NCBI GenBank assembly: GCA_963556495.2
Contig: OY747714.1
Coordinates: 49,730,041-49,794,040 of the forward strand
Direction of reading: 5' to 3'
Length of the DNA stretch: 64,000 nucleotides
DNA from: Valencia hispanica
Lineage: Eukaryota > Chordata > Actinopteri > Cyprinodontiformes > Valenciidae
Position 1 is the first letter of the stretch; the number at the start of each line of letters is the position of its first letter. Under the pieces are notes generated by a model. That model was not told the DNA's origin. It saw only the letters and a list, made by a program, of their open reading frames with translations, and did not search any database. Of this stretch, positions 33,977-46,142 are shown piece by piece. A program made the translations under genes and the position numbers.

Positions 33977-34165
33977 GGCGTCGCGTGGCGCAGTGGTTAG
34001 AGCGGGCACCTCATATGCAGAGGCTTCAGTCCTCAACGCGGCTGTCCCCGGTTCAAGTCCCGTCCCGGGCAACCTTTGCTGCATGTCTTCCCCCACCTCT
34101 CTTCTTCAAAAATTCTGTCCACTGTCAATAAAGGCCACTCAGGCCCAAAAAACCTTAAAAAAAAA
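33977..34165 (+). mobile_element. tRNA-derived SINE with target-site duplication
   Basis: The 5' part has an A-box-like tggcgcagtggttagagcgg and a B-box ggttcaagtcc about 35 bp on, then a tRNA-unrelated body and an A-rich tail. The flanks aaagaccaggttgcag (33961) and aaagaccaggttacag (34166) form a 16-bp target-site duplication with one mismatch. It is in an intron of gene 3. A decayed relative lies at 41045-41235. Confidence 0.88.
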
Positions 34166-34810
34166 AAAGACCAGGTTACAGTTTGCATCTACACCCAGAA
34201 TGAAAGACCTTTTATTTTGTAGACATCTCCTGTGGTCTGAATAAACTAAAATGTAAGTGTTTTTACACAAATGGATCTTCCAAATGGACAATGTCCTTCA
34301 GTATACCACCATATTAGTTAAAGGTGGTTTAAGGACAACAAAGTGCATGTTTTAGAGCGACCGATACAAAGACCTGATCTCAGTCCCAGCAGGGGTCACG
34401 TTAACCAAATATTTTCCATATTTGACCGATTTATTTTAGAACGGTGACAGAACATTCTGAAGGCTGTCTATCCTTTTGACAGATTAGTATTCACACGTCT
34501 GACCACTTGGTGAAAATGCGAAGACATTTTCAACTTTACGCACAGTACAGGTAACTAAATCAATAAATAAAAAAGTCTCCCATGAGAGCATCATCTCAGA
34601 TCCAGACACCATATTCAATGCATCTCACAAACAGAGACCTGACTGTGTGTTGAAAAGTTACTGAGGCTTTGGAGCGTATCGCTCTCAAGAGCCCGGTTTC
34701 GTGGCCTTCCTCCAACTGAAACAATAGCTTACGGGTCAGGACCGGTTCATTTAGAGAGTCTTTTTGACTTCTGATCGCTTCAATTGGAGAAATGTTTTCT
34801 CATTTAAAAT

Positions 34811-35625
34811 CTTTGGCCTCAGGATCGGGTTTCTGCTTTTTGCAGATGATGTGGTCGTTTTGGCTTTATCGGAACATGATCTACAGCTTTCGCTGGAGTG
34901 GTTCGCAGCCAAGTGTGAAACCGCCGAGAATCAGCACCTCCAAATCCTATACCATGGTCTTGAGCCGGAAAAGGGTAGAGTGACTTCTCCGGATCGGGGA
35001 AGAGGTCCTTCCCCAAGTGGAGGAGTTTAAGTATCTGGGGGTCTTGTGCACTTTTGAGGGAAAAATGGAGCGGGAGATTGAGAGGTGGATTGGTAGGGCA
35101 TCTGCAGTTATGCGGGCACTGTACCGGTCTGTCATCTTGTCGTCTTGAAGAGAGAGTTGAGCCGAAAGGCGAAGCTCTCAATTTACCGGTCAGTCTACGT
35201 TCCTACCCTCATCTATGGTCACGAACTCTGGGTAGTGACTGAAATTTACAAGATCACAGATACAAGCGGCTGAAATAAGCTTACTCCGTAGTGTCTGGGC
35301 TCTCCCTTAGAGATAGGGTGAAAAGCTCAGTCATCCTGGAGGGGCTCAGAGTAGAGCCGCTGCTCCTCTACATCAAGAGGAGCCAGTTGAGGTGGCTCGG
35401 ACATCTGGTCCGGATGCCTCCTGGATGCCTCCCTGGTGAGTTGTTTCGGGCACGTCCCACCGGGAGGAAGCCCAGGGGAAGGCCCAGAACACGCTGGAGG
35501 GACTATGTTTCTCGGCTGGCCTGGGAGCGCCTTGGGGTTCCTCCCGAGGAGCTGGAACAAGTGGCTGGGGAGAGAGAGGTCTGGGTCTCTCTGCTTAAGC
35601 TGCTGCCCCCGCGACAAAGATGGAT
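34811..35625 (+). mobile_element. Rex3-like LINE 3' fragment
   Basis: A second Rex3 copy, truncated just before the RT active site (FADDVVVLAL) and running to the aagatggatgg tail. It shares LRWLGHLVRMPPG and RPRTRWRDYVSRLAWE with the copy at 7285-9796 but has several frameshifts. It is in intron 1 of gene 3. Confidence 0.88.
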
Positions 35626-36069
35626 GGTTCTCTTTTCAGCTTGTTTGGATTGAATATTATTTAAAATGAATAAGAAATAAATAGTATTGAATATGTAATA
35701 AAATATTATCATTTTATAAAAAACGAGGGGGAAAAATAGATTATGACCTGATTTTGTTTGACCCTTTCGGTCGAAATGACGAATAAAAAACATGTCTAAC
35801 ATGTCTCTGAGTCCCAGTGAAGGTTTGTAGGCCGTGCTGAAATGGTGTTAGAGCAACGTGGCCTAAAACCTTCAGGTCTGTCAGAAGGAATGGACCAAAA
35901 TTCCAACAAACCTCTGGAAGAATCATTACTAGGAAACCTAAAACACCAGTCATACAGTTTAAAGGCAATTCCAACAATACTGAGGAGATGTGTGTAAACG
36001 TCTGAGGCTGAGGCTCAGCTCGATGAAACCTTTCATTCCCGTCTCACTCCGTTCTCAGCAGAGACTCAC

Positions 36070-36142
36070 CTGCAGAAGCAAACACCATGAAACCAACCGA
36101 CAGAAGAGTCCGGTACAGAGAAGCACGAAGAAGTGAAGACAT
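36070..36142 (-). CDS. leader exon of V-set receptor gene 3
   Basis: An ATG at 36142 opens MSSLLRASLYRTLLSVGFMV then FASA. It reaches a consensus donor (tgcag|gtgagt) after 24 codons plus one base. It is a good signal peptide in phase 1, fitting the V-set exon at 33049. Intron 1 (about 3 kb) contains a Rex3 fragment and the SINE. Confidence 0.62.
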
Positions 36143-36239
36143 TCTGCTGTTTCACTTCTGGTCTTTAATCTGGAGAAGACCGTGAGGAACACCCAGACCT
36201 TGCTGAACATCACAGAGACACATATCAATGCATGCACCA

Positions 36240-36460
36240 AGCAACCAAGGAAATGTTGAAGGGACCCATAAGCCAGACCTGCATGCTGTGGGAGGAAAAG
36301 AGAGAACTCAACCACGTATGGGGAGGGGAGGACATGCAGACTCCCTGCAGAACCCCAGACTGGAATCTGAACCCAGGACCTTGTTTCTGCTCTGCCACGG
36401 TGCTGGGAATGAACAGCAGACTGACTGATGTGAACAGGAGGAAACAGCAGAACGTGTTTT
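36240..36460. repeat. fish interspersed repeat fragment
   Basis: gctgtgggaggaaaagagag, catgcagactccctgcagaa and ctgaacccaggacc correspond to the 3' portion of a widespread fish repeat, other parts of which are at 23735 and 31740. It is not coding. Confidence 0.45.
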
Positions 36461-36479
36461 AGATATGGACAGGAAAAGA

Positions 36480-37885
36480 TGAAGGATTGTTACAGAATAT
36501 TTCAGTATGAATGTTTAGATTTGGAGGAATCAATAAAAAGGATTTAAGATCAAAGTCTCTGATTCACAGTGAGGAGGAGGAGGAAAGAAGAAGAGACCTT
36601 ACCTTTCAGTCATCAACAACCATCAGTGTGCCGGTTAAGTTTTACTCTGTCCGCCTCTGCACTGTGAGCAGGAAATCAACATAATGAAGCAGGAAATTCC
36701 TATCTGGGAAGGAAATTCCTGTTCAAACAATCATCTGACTGACCCGACATAAAGACTTAGTTTAGCTCCAAACTATTCATACCCCTGACAGATTTAGGTG
36801 GAAAGCAGTCTCTTGGTCTAACCACCAGGTCCAGTCAGTAATCTGATAGAGAATCAATGGAGGGAGAAAAGATTAGGGTGCTGGTGAGGAGGTCTTCCAG
36901 CCTATCACCATGAGATGATCAAGACACCAAACAGAACACACAGAGAGCTGCTCAGCTTTTCCAGAAGGGTTCGATTTCCTTGATATGAATAAAAACGGTC
37001 CACTGATTATAGTTAAAGGTATAAATAACCTGTAAGAGGCCATCTTTGTTAAAAACGAAAATGAAATGATCGCTCTCGTACATTCTATCTCAGGAGATGA
37101 TTGTCCTTTTTAGAAAGAAAATCATTGTAAATGTTATTGTGCCAGGTGTGTGAATACTTTTGAGTTTAGCTGTGTGTTTTCACCAGAGTGGTCATGTTTG
37201 CTTCCTGTTGCAGAGGATCAGCAAATCACACGACTTCTGCTGAAAACACTTTAACTCAGGAGGCTGACTCTGAGGAGCTTCATTTTAAACCTGGTCAGAG
37301 TTTAAAACAAGTCATGTAATTTAATCTGATCTTTTGATAATTTAATAACCAAAACAAAAAATGAAACTCTTTTCACAAGTAGCAACAATTTATAAATCAG
37401 CAAAAGATCTACGCCCCGGTGAGGAGGAAACAGAAAGCTCCAGGAATATTTGACCCAAGCTGGTTAGAACCCGACCAGTGAGTGTATGAATGTAAGGTAG
37501 AAAAGGGGAGGAGCCAAGAGCAATGTCTGGAGGTCAGATGCAGGTCAAATTAAATGTGCTCTTTTTTTTACAGAAACCAAATGTGTGTACTGTAGAGCGG
37601 TGGAGTCCAAACGCTGAGAGCAACTGAAAGCAATCAGGGGACTGGAATATTTGAATAGTGTGTCACCCAATGACTGCTGGAGTCATCTTGTACTGCGTAA
37701 ACTGATGCTAACTAAAGCCAACAGATGGATCAGTGGATGGACTGTTTAAACGACAAGAGAGAAATCCTTTTGTACAAACGACTGAAAGGTGGTTTTCTTT
37801 CTACATGTGAAACCCCAAGCAACAAATCTCTGGGTCAGGCCTTAAACTTGATGTCCAGGTTAGCTCATCAGCAGTCCAGTCCAGT
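36480..37885. other. intergenic, unassigned
   Basis: Nothing recognised on either strand. Confidence 0.35.
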
Positions 37886-37889
37886 TTTT

Positions 37890-38110
37890 TTCACTCAACA
37901 CAACTGGTCAAAGTTAAACCTCTTCTCTCACTGCGTGCCTTTGAGATTTTAATACATGCTTTTGTCACAACTTGTTTAAAACACTGTGATGCACTTTATG
38001 TTGGCTTCAGTCAGTTTTAGCATCTCTTCAGTTCTCTTCACTCCAGTCCGTTTTAGAATAGATTTTCAAGTTATTTTATTTGTTTTTAAATGTCTTGTCG
38101 TGGGAATATT
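37890..38110 (+). mobile_element. L2-group LINE fragment
   Basis: A decayed plus-strand reading shows SLRAFEILIHAFVTTCLKHC followed by DALYVG, the H-A-F-(V/I)-T-S-R-L-D-Y-C-N block of L2-group LINEs with stops and a truncated end. Confidence 0.5.
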
Positions 38111-38549
38111 CCAATGTAATTATGATTTACTTACATATTCTCTGTCTAGTGACTGTATTTAGGGCAAGATGACAAATTAAGGAAAACCAGCTTATTGTTC
38201 CAGCATAATGTTCCTGATAAAGATGTGTCAGATCACCGGAGTGACAGATGCCAGAGCAGCAGGAAAACTACGGGACAGTATGATCTGGATGTGTTGCTTC
38301 ATGCTTTACTATCAGACTGGAATGAACCGGTTCTCCAGGAGCTGGACATGAAGACTGGATGAGACCTACTGGAGAGATAAACAGTGATTGATGAATATTA
38401 TTTAAACGGTTAGTGGGAAAGGTTGGGTAGGGCGATGTAAGAGTAATCTCTGTCCCCTCCATGTTCTGGCCAGACATGTTGAATTAAATACTTCAAAACT
38501 CCTTCTGGGACTCAGTCTCATCTTTGTTTTTGAAGAGCTGCATTTTCAG

Positions 38550-38940
38550 CTATAACAGTCTTCATGGTGTTGACCTACTGTATCTGTCTGACCTGCTGCA
38601 GCCATCCTCTCCCTCACTCTCTCTGCGAATCAGTTGTTGGTAACTTTTCCAAAGACAAAGAGGAAGCTGAGAGGGGACTACACATTTTCAGTCGCTGCAC
38701 CAAAACTTTGGAATGCTTTACCCCTACAGATCAGGCAGACAGAATCGCTCCATGTTTAAAAAGTTTTTTCTCACTAGATATTGAACTCTGACTGAAGAGT
38801 TGGTTTTTATTTATGGATATTAGTAGTACTGGTATTTTATTGTATGTTAATTCTCATGTTATCTATGGCGGTTTATGTACAGCACTTTGGTGAACTGTGT
38901 TGTTTTTAAAGTGCTCTATGAATAAAGATTGGATTGGAAT
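38550..38940 (+). mobile_element. L2-group LINE 3' end fragment
   Basis: The plus strand encodes a decayed SVAAPKLWNALPLQIRQTES then FKKFFLTRY, the W-N-x-L-P block near L2 termini. A 3' tail follows (gctctatgaataaagattgg). Its position just after the 37890 piece suggests one broken element. Confidence 0.6.
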
Positions 38941-39367
38941 ATTGTCTCACATTCCCAAACCGACCCAATGAAAAGTCAGTCAGCTGTAACTAAGGAGCTC
39001 TATTTGACGTCATCCATGATGTTCCACTTTAGCTTGATCTAAAACAGCAAAGCTGCATTGTGGAAACTTTGAGTAGACGTGTGAATTAACCTTCGTTCAG
39101 CTTTGACTGCTCTACAGGATGTGGAGCTGACCTGCTGTCAGATTCTGATTTCAAACAACAAAACAGTTGAATCATCCTTCTAAAACCATCTATTTAAGGT
39201 TGTGGAAGTGTTGATCGTACAGCTGTGAACCCAACAGTGGTGCAGATGTTGAGGTGGAGGGTGAAGCCAGAGACCTCTGACCCTGTAGCAATGGCCCAGA
39301 GAGAACCAAGAGATGAAGAAACCACAACAGGAAGAGGAAGAGGGTCGAGGTCCTCCTCCTCAGCAGA

Positions 39368-39413
39368 ATGGCCCCAGCTCTGAGGATGGAGATGTCTCTT
39401 CATGCTCTGCTCT
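39368..39413 (+). CDS. leader exon 1 of FcRL-like receptor (plus-strand gene)
   Basis: An ATG at 39368 opens MAPALRMEMSLHALL and ends at a consensus donor (ctct|gtgagt) in phase 1. An internal ATG (MEMSLHALL) would also give a normal leader. The two-part leader matches the decayed copy at 11374-11207. Confidence 0.68.
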
Positions 39414-39746
39414 GTGAGTACTGGTTCTGTCCTGGTTTGGTTCAGACAGAACTGCTTTTATAGCTGCTGTGATGAGATCTGATGTTAGAACAGAGGAGTT
39501 ATAAGATGGTAGAGTTACAAGAAGTGGCTGCAGGCTATCTAACATCCTGCACATAAACACCATGGTTAGAACATGATTCTTCATACGTCTTAAAGCTATT
39601 ACCTTATTATAAAAGTCCCAACAATCGGAGGAGTTATGGACGAGTGTAGGAAGAAGGTTTAACAACCTGCCGTCTCCAAACATGACAGCAGCAGCGTCTT
39701 CTTTGAAGGTCTGTTTGGTTTCAACCTTTGCTTCATTTCTCTCTAG

Positions 39747-39782
39747 TCCTGATCTCACTGCTGTGCCGTACAGCAGATGAAG
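39747..39782 (+). CDS. leader exon 2 of FcRL-like receptor
   Basis: A 36-bp mini-exon (ctctctag|tcctg to gaag|gttcgt) encodes LISLLCRTADE. Its length and phase equal the mini-exon at 11207-11242. The donor is GT but otherwise weak (gttcgt). Confidence 0.65.
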
Positions 39783-39871
39783 GTTCGTTAACTTCCAGCA
39801 CAATTAAAAACTATAAAATAAATATTGTTTTTTTTTTACATTTATATCATGTTTATTCTGTGGAAACACAG

Positions 39872-40135
39872 CTGGTCTGACTGTGAGTCCCAGCAGATCT
39901 CAGTTCTTTCAAGGACAATCTGTGTCTCTGAGATGTGAGGAGAACAACAGCTCTGCTGGATGGACTGTGAAGAGGAACACGACTGAACGACAGTCTGAGT
40001 GTGGAGATGGATGGGGGAAACCTGCTGGTTCCTCCTGCAGGATCATCTACCTTCTTATATGGGACAGTGGGGTTTACTGGTGTGAGTCCAGAGAGGGAGC
40101 ATCCATCAGCAGCAGCATCCAGCTCATAATCACTG
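39872..40135 (+). CDS. Ig domain exon of FcRL-like receptor
   Basis: A 264-bp phase 1-1 exon (aacacag|ctgg to actg|gtaaga) encodes an Fc-receptor-like Ig domain. It has [20 protein letters not shown], then [15 protein letters not shown] with the first Cys and Trp, [15 protein letters not shown], and [12 protein letters not shown] with the second Cys. No lesion is seen, unlike the minus-strand paralogue at 10667-10925. A second Ig exon like 10338-10586 was not found in the 2.6-kb intron that follows, so this receptor may have a single Ig domain. Ligand is unknown; the FcRL name rests on domain similarity only. Confidence 0.82.
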
Positions 40136-40992
40136 GTAAGATCAGACTGTGGAGTTTGGGAACAGAACGTTTGCTACAGCTGTGACCTTGTGTGTGGAAG
40201 TTATTACCTCTTCTACTTTTATGGCGAGAAGTCATACTCTGAGTCTTGGCCACGCCCACATACTTTGATACAGTAAAAACCTTTGATCAACTTTTGATCC
40301 CCAATGCCTTAAGACTATCATCACTCATTTTATAGTCTGTAAGTAAAAAGTTCTCTGTGGAGTTTGTTCAAATATGATATGTGTAAATGGCACAAAATGG
40401 CATCTCTGATCCAAAATGGTTGCCTTCCTGTGGGGTTTGGACCATGGCTCCAAGAGACTTTTTTGTAGGTCCTGAGACACCCCATAGGTGTACTGAACTT
40501 AGTAATCCTTGGATAAAGTATGGCTTGGGGCTGATTGTTTTAATATTTCTAGTGGCCGTTGAGTTGGAATTAGGCCATTCCCACCAACAATTTGGATAAA
40601 AATATTTTAGGGATTGTACTAACGACCATCCCGTGCAATCTGGTGCAGATTAAATAATTTTTGTGGAAATTAGAACCAAACGTATAGCCAGGTCATGAGG
40701 GTAAATTCACCACGCCGCCACGGCCACACCCCTTTGACAAACATCTCTGTACTATACCCAGGTTTACACCAAGTTGTCTTCTATCGCTTGGTAAAAATGT
40801 GTTGATTAGGTCATGGGTGTAAAATATGGACCTTTCAAAGCACAACATTACACTTCCTGTTCTCGGGGGCGTGGCTTATTTGTCAGTCAAATCAGTCAAA
40901 ATAACAGGTTCAAGCCAACATGGTGGACTTCCTGTTCGTTTGGGACTATGATGCTTTAAGAGGTAAATAGGAAGGGCATTTTGAAACATTCC

Positions 40993-41013
40993 GGGGGGGG
41001 GGGGGGGGGGGGG
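40993..41013 (+). repeat. poly-G run of 21
   Basis: An uninterrupted run of 21 G in an intron of the FcRL-like gene. It can form G-quadruplexes and its length is prone to assembly error. Confidence 0.9.
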
Positions 41014-41044
41014 CACTGTTGAGCCAATAAAAATACATAGATTT

Positions 41045-41235
41045 GGGGTGTTGCGTTGCGTAGTGGTGCCCCATTTATGGAGGCCTCAGTCCTCGGCGTG
41101 GTCGTCCCAGTTATCGAGTCCCATCCTGGTGGGCCTTTGCCACATGCCTTCCCCCACTCCTCTCCCATTTCCATGTACTGTACTATCCACTGTCAAATAA
41201 AGGCCACCGTGGCCACAAAACGTTAAAAAACAACA
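41045..41235 (+). mobile_element. decayed tRNA-derived SINE
   Basis: Diverged relative of the SINE at 33977: gttgcgttgcgtagtggt for the A-box side, aggcctcagtcctcggcgtg, cccactcctctcccatttcc, and a terminal gtcaaataaaggccacc-type stretch with an A-rich tail. The B box is damaged. Confidence 0.7.
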
Positions 41236-41329
41236 ACATAAATTTCACGTACAACTCATGCTTCCGTGAAATTTTATGAGTTTTCATAGATGTTTAGGCC
41301 TTCAAAAAGCAAATTCCTTTTTAGGAAGA

Positions 41330-42495
41330 AGACAGTACAGCTATAATATCATACCATACCGAATTTCTTTGTAAAGCACACTTAAAAAATTGCATGAGAG
41401 CCAACCAAGGTGCTGTACACAAACATACAAAATTAAATACACAGAAAACATAAGAAATAAAAAGTGGATAAGAGCATATAAATGATAAGTAAAAAGTAAT
41501 TGAGAAGGAAGATTGAGAAGAAAGAAAGGCTAATGAGTAGAGGTGAGTTTTTAATCGGGACTTAAAAACATTGACGGATGAAGACTGTCTTATCAAGAGA
41601 GGGATCTGGTTCCAGAGTGTGGTGATCGAGAAGGCACGGTGACCACAACATTTATACAGGACATTTGGGTCGAGAAGTAAATGATGGTCAGCTGACCTAA
41701 GGGGCCGTGCAGGTAAATACGGTAGAAGCAAGTCAGACAGGCATTCAGGCGTCAACCCATGAAGTGACTTATAAAAAAATAGCAAGATCTTAAATTTGCT
41801 TCCATTCTGAACAGGAAGCCAGTGCATATTTGCCAGGACCGGGGTGATGAGGTGTCTCCGTCCAGTGCCGGTCAAAAATCATGCAGCAGCATTCTGCACC
41901 AGCTGAAGCCGAGCCATAGTAGATGAGTTTGTGCCATAGAGTACTGAGTTTGAATAGTCAAGTCACGAAGTAATAAAAGCGCGAATGACCGACTCAAGAT
42001 GGCGTCTTTTTAAAATAGGTTTAATCTTTGAGAGGTGTCTCAAATGGAAAAAGCAGGACCTCACAACATGATTAATGTGAGTGTCCATTTTAAAGGACGA
42101 ATCCATCATAATGCCTAGCTTGGAGACATACGTTTTTAAGTCAAGGGAGAGAAAAGAAAAACCATACTGGGGGCAGGAGGCAGCCTTTGCACTAAAAATA
42201 ATGGCCTCTGTCTTAGTGTCATTTAAAAGAAGAGAGTTGGCCGCCAGCCAGCCCGTCACGTCGCTGAGGCAATCTGCTAGTGGCTGAATCCCTTCGTTGG
42301 GTTTTATAGCGACATACAATTTGCAGTCGTCTGCAAAGTGATATTGAACATGATGTTTTTTTTAAACAAATCCCAAAGGGAAATTAAAAAGAGGGGGCCC
42401 AATAATACAGCCTTGAGGGACGCCACTAGTTAGAGCTGTGGATGGAGAAACGGAGTCACCTATCATGATATTAAAACAATAGGCCTTTGCAGCAT
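41330..42495 (-). mobile_element. L2/CR1-group LINE, RT 3' half
   Basis: The minus strand shows an RT motif PQGC, then HFADDCKLYVAIKPNEG (catalytic F/Y-ADD), GWLAANSLLLNDTKTEAIIF, an HLRHLSKIKPIL block, ITPVLANMHWLPVQ, FKILLFFYKSLHGL and FKSRLKTHLYSLAF. It is a different lineage from the 52681 family. Stops and indels divide it into two open pieces (42319-41963 and 41875-41321). It lies in an intron of the FcRL-like gene. Confidence 0.82.
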
Positions 42496-42727
42496 TTTCA
42501 CTGCTTTCTAATTATAAAGTCAATGAAGAAGAAAGCTCTGACTGCCGGTCTGAGAGGAAACCAGAACTCCGGCAGCAGAGAGAGACCCAGTGGGTCAATG
42601 AAGCAGGAAGACGTTACATGAGAACAAAAAACTTGATGAATGAAGTATTGATGCTTTTATTTTGAAATCTGCTCTCCACTGATTTCCGCAGCTTTCACCA
42701 ATAACCTTATAAATATCTCCATTCTAG

Positions 42728-42901
42728 AAGAAACAGTCACCTCCTCAGTCCCTACATCTACATCTCCTACTCCTCCTCTCCCTCCATCCTCTTCTTCTCC
42801 TCTCTCTGTGTGGCTGATGATTGCCTCTCTGTGTGTTGGGATGTTACTGGTGTTGCTGGTTTTACTGGCGCTGAGATGCCTCCTTCGGGACAGGTCTAAA
42901 G
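42728..42901 (+). CDS. stalk and TM exon of FcRL-like receptor
   Basis: A 174-bp phase 1-1 exon (attctag|aagaaac to taaag|gtgaga) encodes a Ser/Thr/Pro-rich stalk (EETVTSSVPTSTSPTPPLPP), a TM helix VWLMIASLCVGMLLVLLVLL and a stop-transfer (RCLLRDRSK). Phase joins it to the Ig exon at 39872-40135. The stalk resembles that of the decayed FcRL-like gene at 10193-10261. Confidence 0.78.
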
Positions 42902-43005
42902 GTGAGATCCTCTTGAGTTTATCAGCTCTGCCAGATAACTGAACCACATTTGGCAGATTCACAGAATAACCTGAGCTGCTCTTGTTATCAATGATCTGGT
43001 TTCAG

Positions 43006-43098
43006 GAGATGAAGAACGGGATGAGGGGGATTATGACATCACATACAGTGACATCAGAATGTGTCATCATCAACAAAACAACAGCAAAACAAACAACG
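43006..43098 (+). CDS. cytoplasmic exon with ITIM, FcRL-like receptor
   Basis: A 93-bp phase-1 exon (tttcag|gagatg to aacg|gtatgg) encodes GDEERDEGDYDITYSDIRMC and a polar stretch. ITYSDI matches the ITIM consensus. It ends in phase 1 and so fits the terminal exon at 47614-47753; it does not fit the nearer candidate at 43506. Confidence 0.72.
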
Positions 43099-43511
43099 GT
43101 ATGGTTGCCATCTATTCATCTATCTATCTAGACTTTATCCTTCATTCGTCCGGAGGATGTAGAACCACCAGTGTTCCCAAAGCGTTTGCATGTTTCAAGG
43201 TATAAACTGTTGCAAAGTAGAAAAAGCCTGAAATGATGAGGATTTCTTCACCAACAGTAGATTCTAAACAGATCTTCTAATGTGCTCTGTTATCCAGACG
43301 ACTGTGTTTCACATTGAGAGTTTATACCTGATAGTCTAAACGTCTCTTTGTTGGCTGAATGTTGGGGGTTAAACTGCAGTTCTCAGCTCTGACATCACAT
43401 AGTTTTCATGTTCTACTTGAGCTGGATGAAGCCAGACACAGTGGAGCAGGAGCAGAGGACCAAACAGGTTCATGCATGTTAGCTTTTATCTGAAGCCACA
43501 CCTTTTCCTGC

Positions 43512-43678
43512 AGCAGGATGAAGCCAACACCCAGTCCACAGTTGATCCTCCTGAACTCTTTTTCACCGTGAAAGTGGGCCCGTCTTCAGGAAACCAGCTG
43601 CTCTGGGGTCCAGCTTCAGCCTACTCTACTCTGAGGACACGACCCGACCCATCAGTTAGCAACTACTACTACTCCTAA
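43512..43678 (+). CDS. alternative terminal exon candidate, FcRL-like gene
   Basis: After ttttcctgcag, an open frame reads QDEANTQSTVDPPELFFTVK and ends SAYSTLRTRPDPSVSNYYYS, stop at 43676-43678. SAYSTL fits an ITIM. The start is phase 0, which conflicts with the phase-1 end of the preceding exon at 43098. It is either used with an unseen exon, belongs to a different isoform, or is a relic. Confidence 0.38.
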
Positions 43679-43699
43679 ACCAACCACGAGGAGCCCAGT

Positions 43700-45500
43700 A
43701 GACGAGCTTAAAGCTCCTCCCATGGTTTTCACACCTCTGGTTGAAGGGTGGACCTGTTGTGGTTTTCCTCTCAACACATCAGGCTCATTCTCACAGCTTA
43801 TATCTAGTCATAAAGTATAAGCTACATTCAATCATTTATTATAATAAAGTAACGTTTTTTTAAGCTCATCTTTAGGTATTTTGGTGCCAGAATTAATATT
43901 AGCTGCTTGTTCATACAGACCTGATAAATTAGCTGAGAACGGACTAGAAAATAAAAACTGAGACGTTCACACAGAGCATTATGCGACTCTCATCTTTCTC
44001 ATCCTGATCTCCTCAGAAGGTCAAACTCGGACGACCAAGAGGGGCAGGAAGCTGTTGGTTCTACGAGAGTTGATGGTTTAATGTTGCTTCTTGACTCCCA
44101 GCAGCAGATTATGGGTCCAGAACCATAGCTGGGGTCAGGACTGATGCTTCCAGGCAGACAGAAAGAGATTATTGGCAGATCATGGATGCTGTGTTATGAT
44201 CCGTGGAGGTTTTTGGTTCTCACCCGTTTCTGCATTTGGATCATTTTATTGCCTCTAACATCTCTCTGTATCAGCTCAGTTCTTTGTGTGGTGTTTGTTT
44301 TTTCTCTTTGTGTGTTTGGTTTGGACTCTCTCTGACCTCTGTAGCATCAGCTATGTTACATGATGAAGCTATTTAACAGTTATGTCACCAGTAACTCCTC
44401 TTTAGTCTGTGTTGATAGCTCAAAGTGACTGAATGATGCTGCAGAATGAGGTTCTGCTCATTTCACCGTCTCTAACCCCTACAGTCTGGGTGGTTCCACA
44501 GCAGACCCTGCTCAGGTCCCAGATGGTCCATCACTGGTCAGTGTTTAACAGGGAGATGTTCTGGTGAAGGGTGGGGTCTCCTTTCTAAGGGTTAGTCATG
44601 AACTCTGACTTCCCCTATAGTCTACTGTGAGTAATGCTTCCTGTAATGATGTAAAGGACTTTGGTTCTGGTTTCCTTCTCGTAGTTTCTGTATTTCTAAC
44701 CCTAAATCAGCCTCAGCTCTGAAGGTGTTTTCATGTTAATCGTCCCGTGGGACCCCTGACCAAAAAAAAAAAGAATAAAAAAATCAATGGAGAGATAAAA
44801 GTTATTTTCTGGTCCGCTTTGCCTTACGCCCTGAATCACACATATGCTCTACTTCTGTTTAAATAACCAATGATGTGCATTTCCACTGTGTTTATCATGT
44901 GATTTCTGATTTATTTGCTTGTAAAAATTCGTAATTTAAAGGACAGCAAATCAGAAGTCGTATAAATGATGTCATGTTTGCACCTAAAATAATCACAGAG
45001 ATCTTGTAGAGCTCGTCCCTCATGACTGACTATTTCATCCCCCAGCATAGCTGCTACTTTCCACATGGACAGATTTATAGAGGTTTTCTCCACGTTTGAT
45101 GCTCCTTCCTTCGTCCTGGAAGAAGGAGGTGAAGCTCGCTAAACTCACTCATTTTTTTTTCTTCTTCTGTAGTTGTAGTCCAATTCATGTTTTCATACAA
45201 AACCTGCCTTTTGAAAATTAGCTCTTTCTCGGCATCAAAAATTCACAGACATCAGATGTTAAATCAACAGAACATTTTAAACGGGATCAGATAATAACTT
45301 TTATCGCTCCATTGACTCTCATTCATGTTTTTTGACAGTAAAAGATGTGCGTGGCTTAGGCTCCCCATGATGGACTGGGAACTAGTTCATAGTCTACCTC
45401 ACTGCTCCATCAATGATAGCTGGAGGAAGCCCCGCCCCCACCCTCATCCTGGCTGTGGACATTGGGTCCTTCAACACATCACCTGCTGCTATTTCTGACT
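43700..45500. other. probable intron, unassigned
   Basis: No domain or TE motif. If the 47614 exon is the terminal exon this is intron of the FcRL-like gene; otherwise it is 3' UTR and intergenic DNA. Confidence 0.35.
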
Positions 45501-45507
45501 GATAAAG

Positions 45508-45567
45508 ATGACGAGGATGAGGATGATGAGGATGATGATGATGATGATGATGAGAGGAAGGATGATG

Positions 45568-45610
<43 letters not shown>

Positions 45611-46111
45611 GAGGAAGGATGATGATGATGCTGATGATGATGAGAGGAAGGATGATGATGATGATGAGAATGATGATGATGATGCTGATGATGAGAGGAA
45701 GGCTGAGGATGCTGATGATGATGAGGAAAGATGATGATAATGATGAGGATGATGATGATGATGATGATGAGAGGAAGGATGAGGATAAGGATGATGATGA
45801 GAGGAAGGATAAGGATAATGATGATGATGATGATGCTGATGATGATGATGATGATGTTGATGAGGATGAGGATGCTGATGATGATGAGAGGAAGGATGAG
45901 GATGATGATGATGATGATGATGATGAGAATGATGATGATGCTGATGATGAGAGGAAGGATGATGATGATGATGATGTTGATGAGAATGATGATGATGAGA
46001 GGAAGGATGAGGATAAGGATGATGATGAGAGGAAGGATGAGGATGATGATGATGATGAGAGGAAGGATGAGGATGAGGATGATGATGCTGATGATGATGA
46101 GAGGAAGGAGG

Positions 46112-46142
<31 letters not shown>

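Noticed and set aside
33977..34060. Functional tRNA gene
   Set aside because: A and B boxes are present, but a SINE body, A-tail and target-site duplication follow; it does not fold as a complete tRNA by inspection.
39360..39803. 147-codon minus-strand frame
   Set aside because: Antisense to the leader exons of the FcRL-like gene, with no domain; the plus-strand splice signals explain the region better.
40136..42727. Second Ig domain exon in the plus-strand FcRL-like gene
   Set aside because: No homologue of the 10338-10586 exon was seen; the intron holds a SINE, a poly-G run and a LINE.
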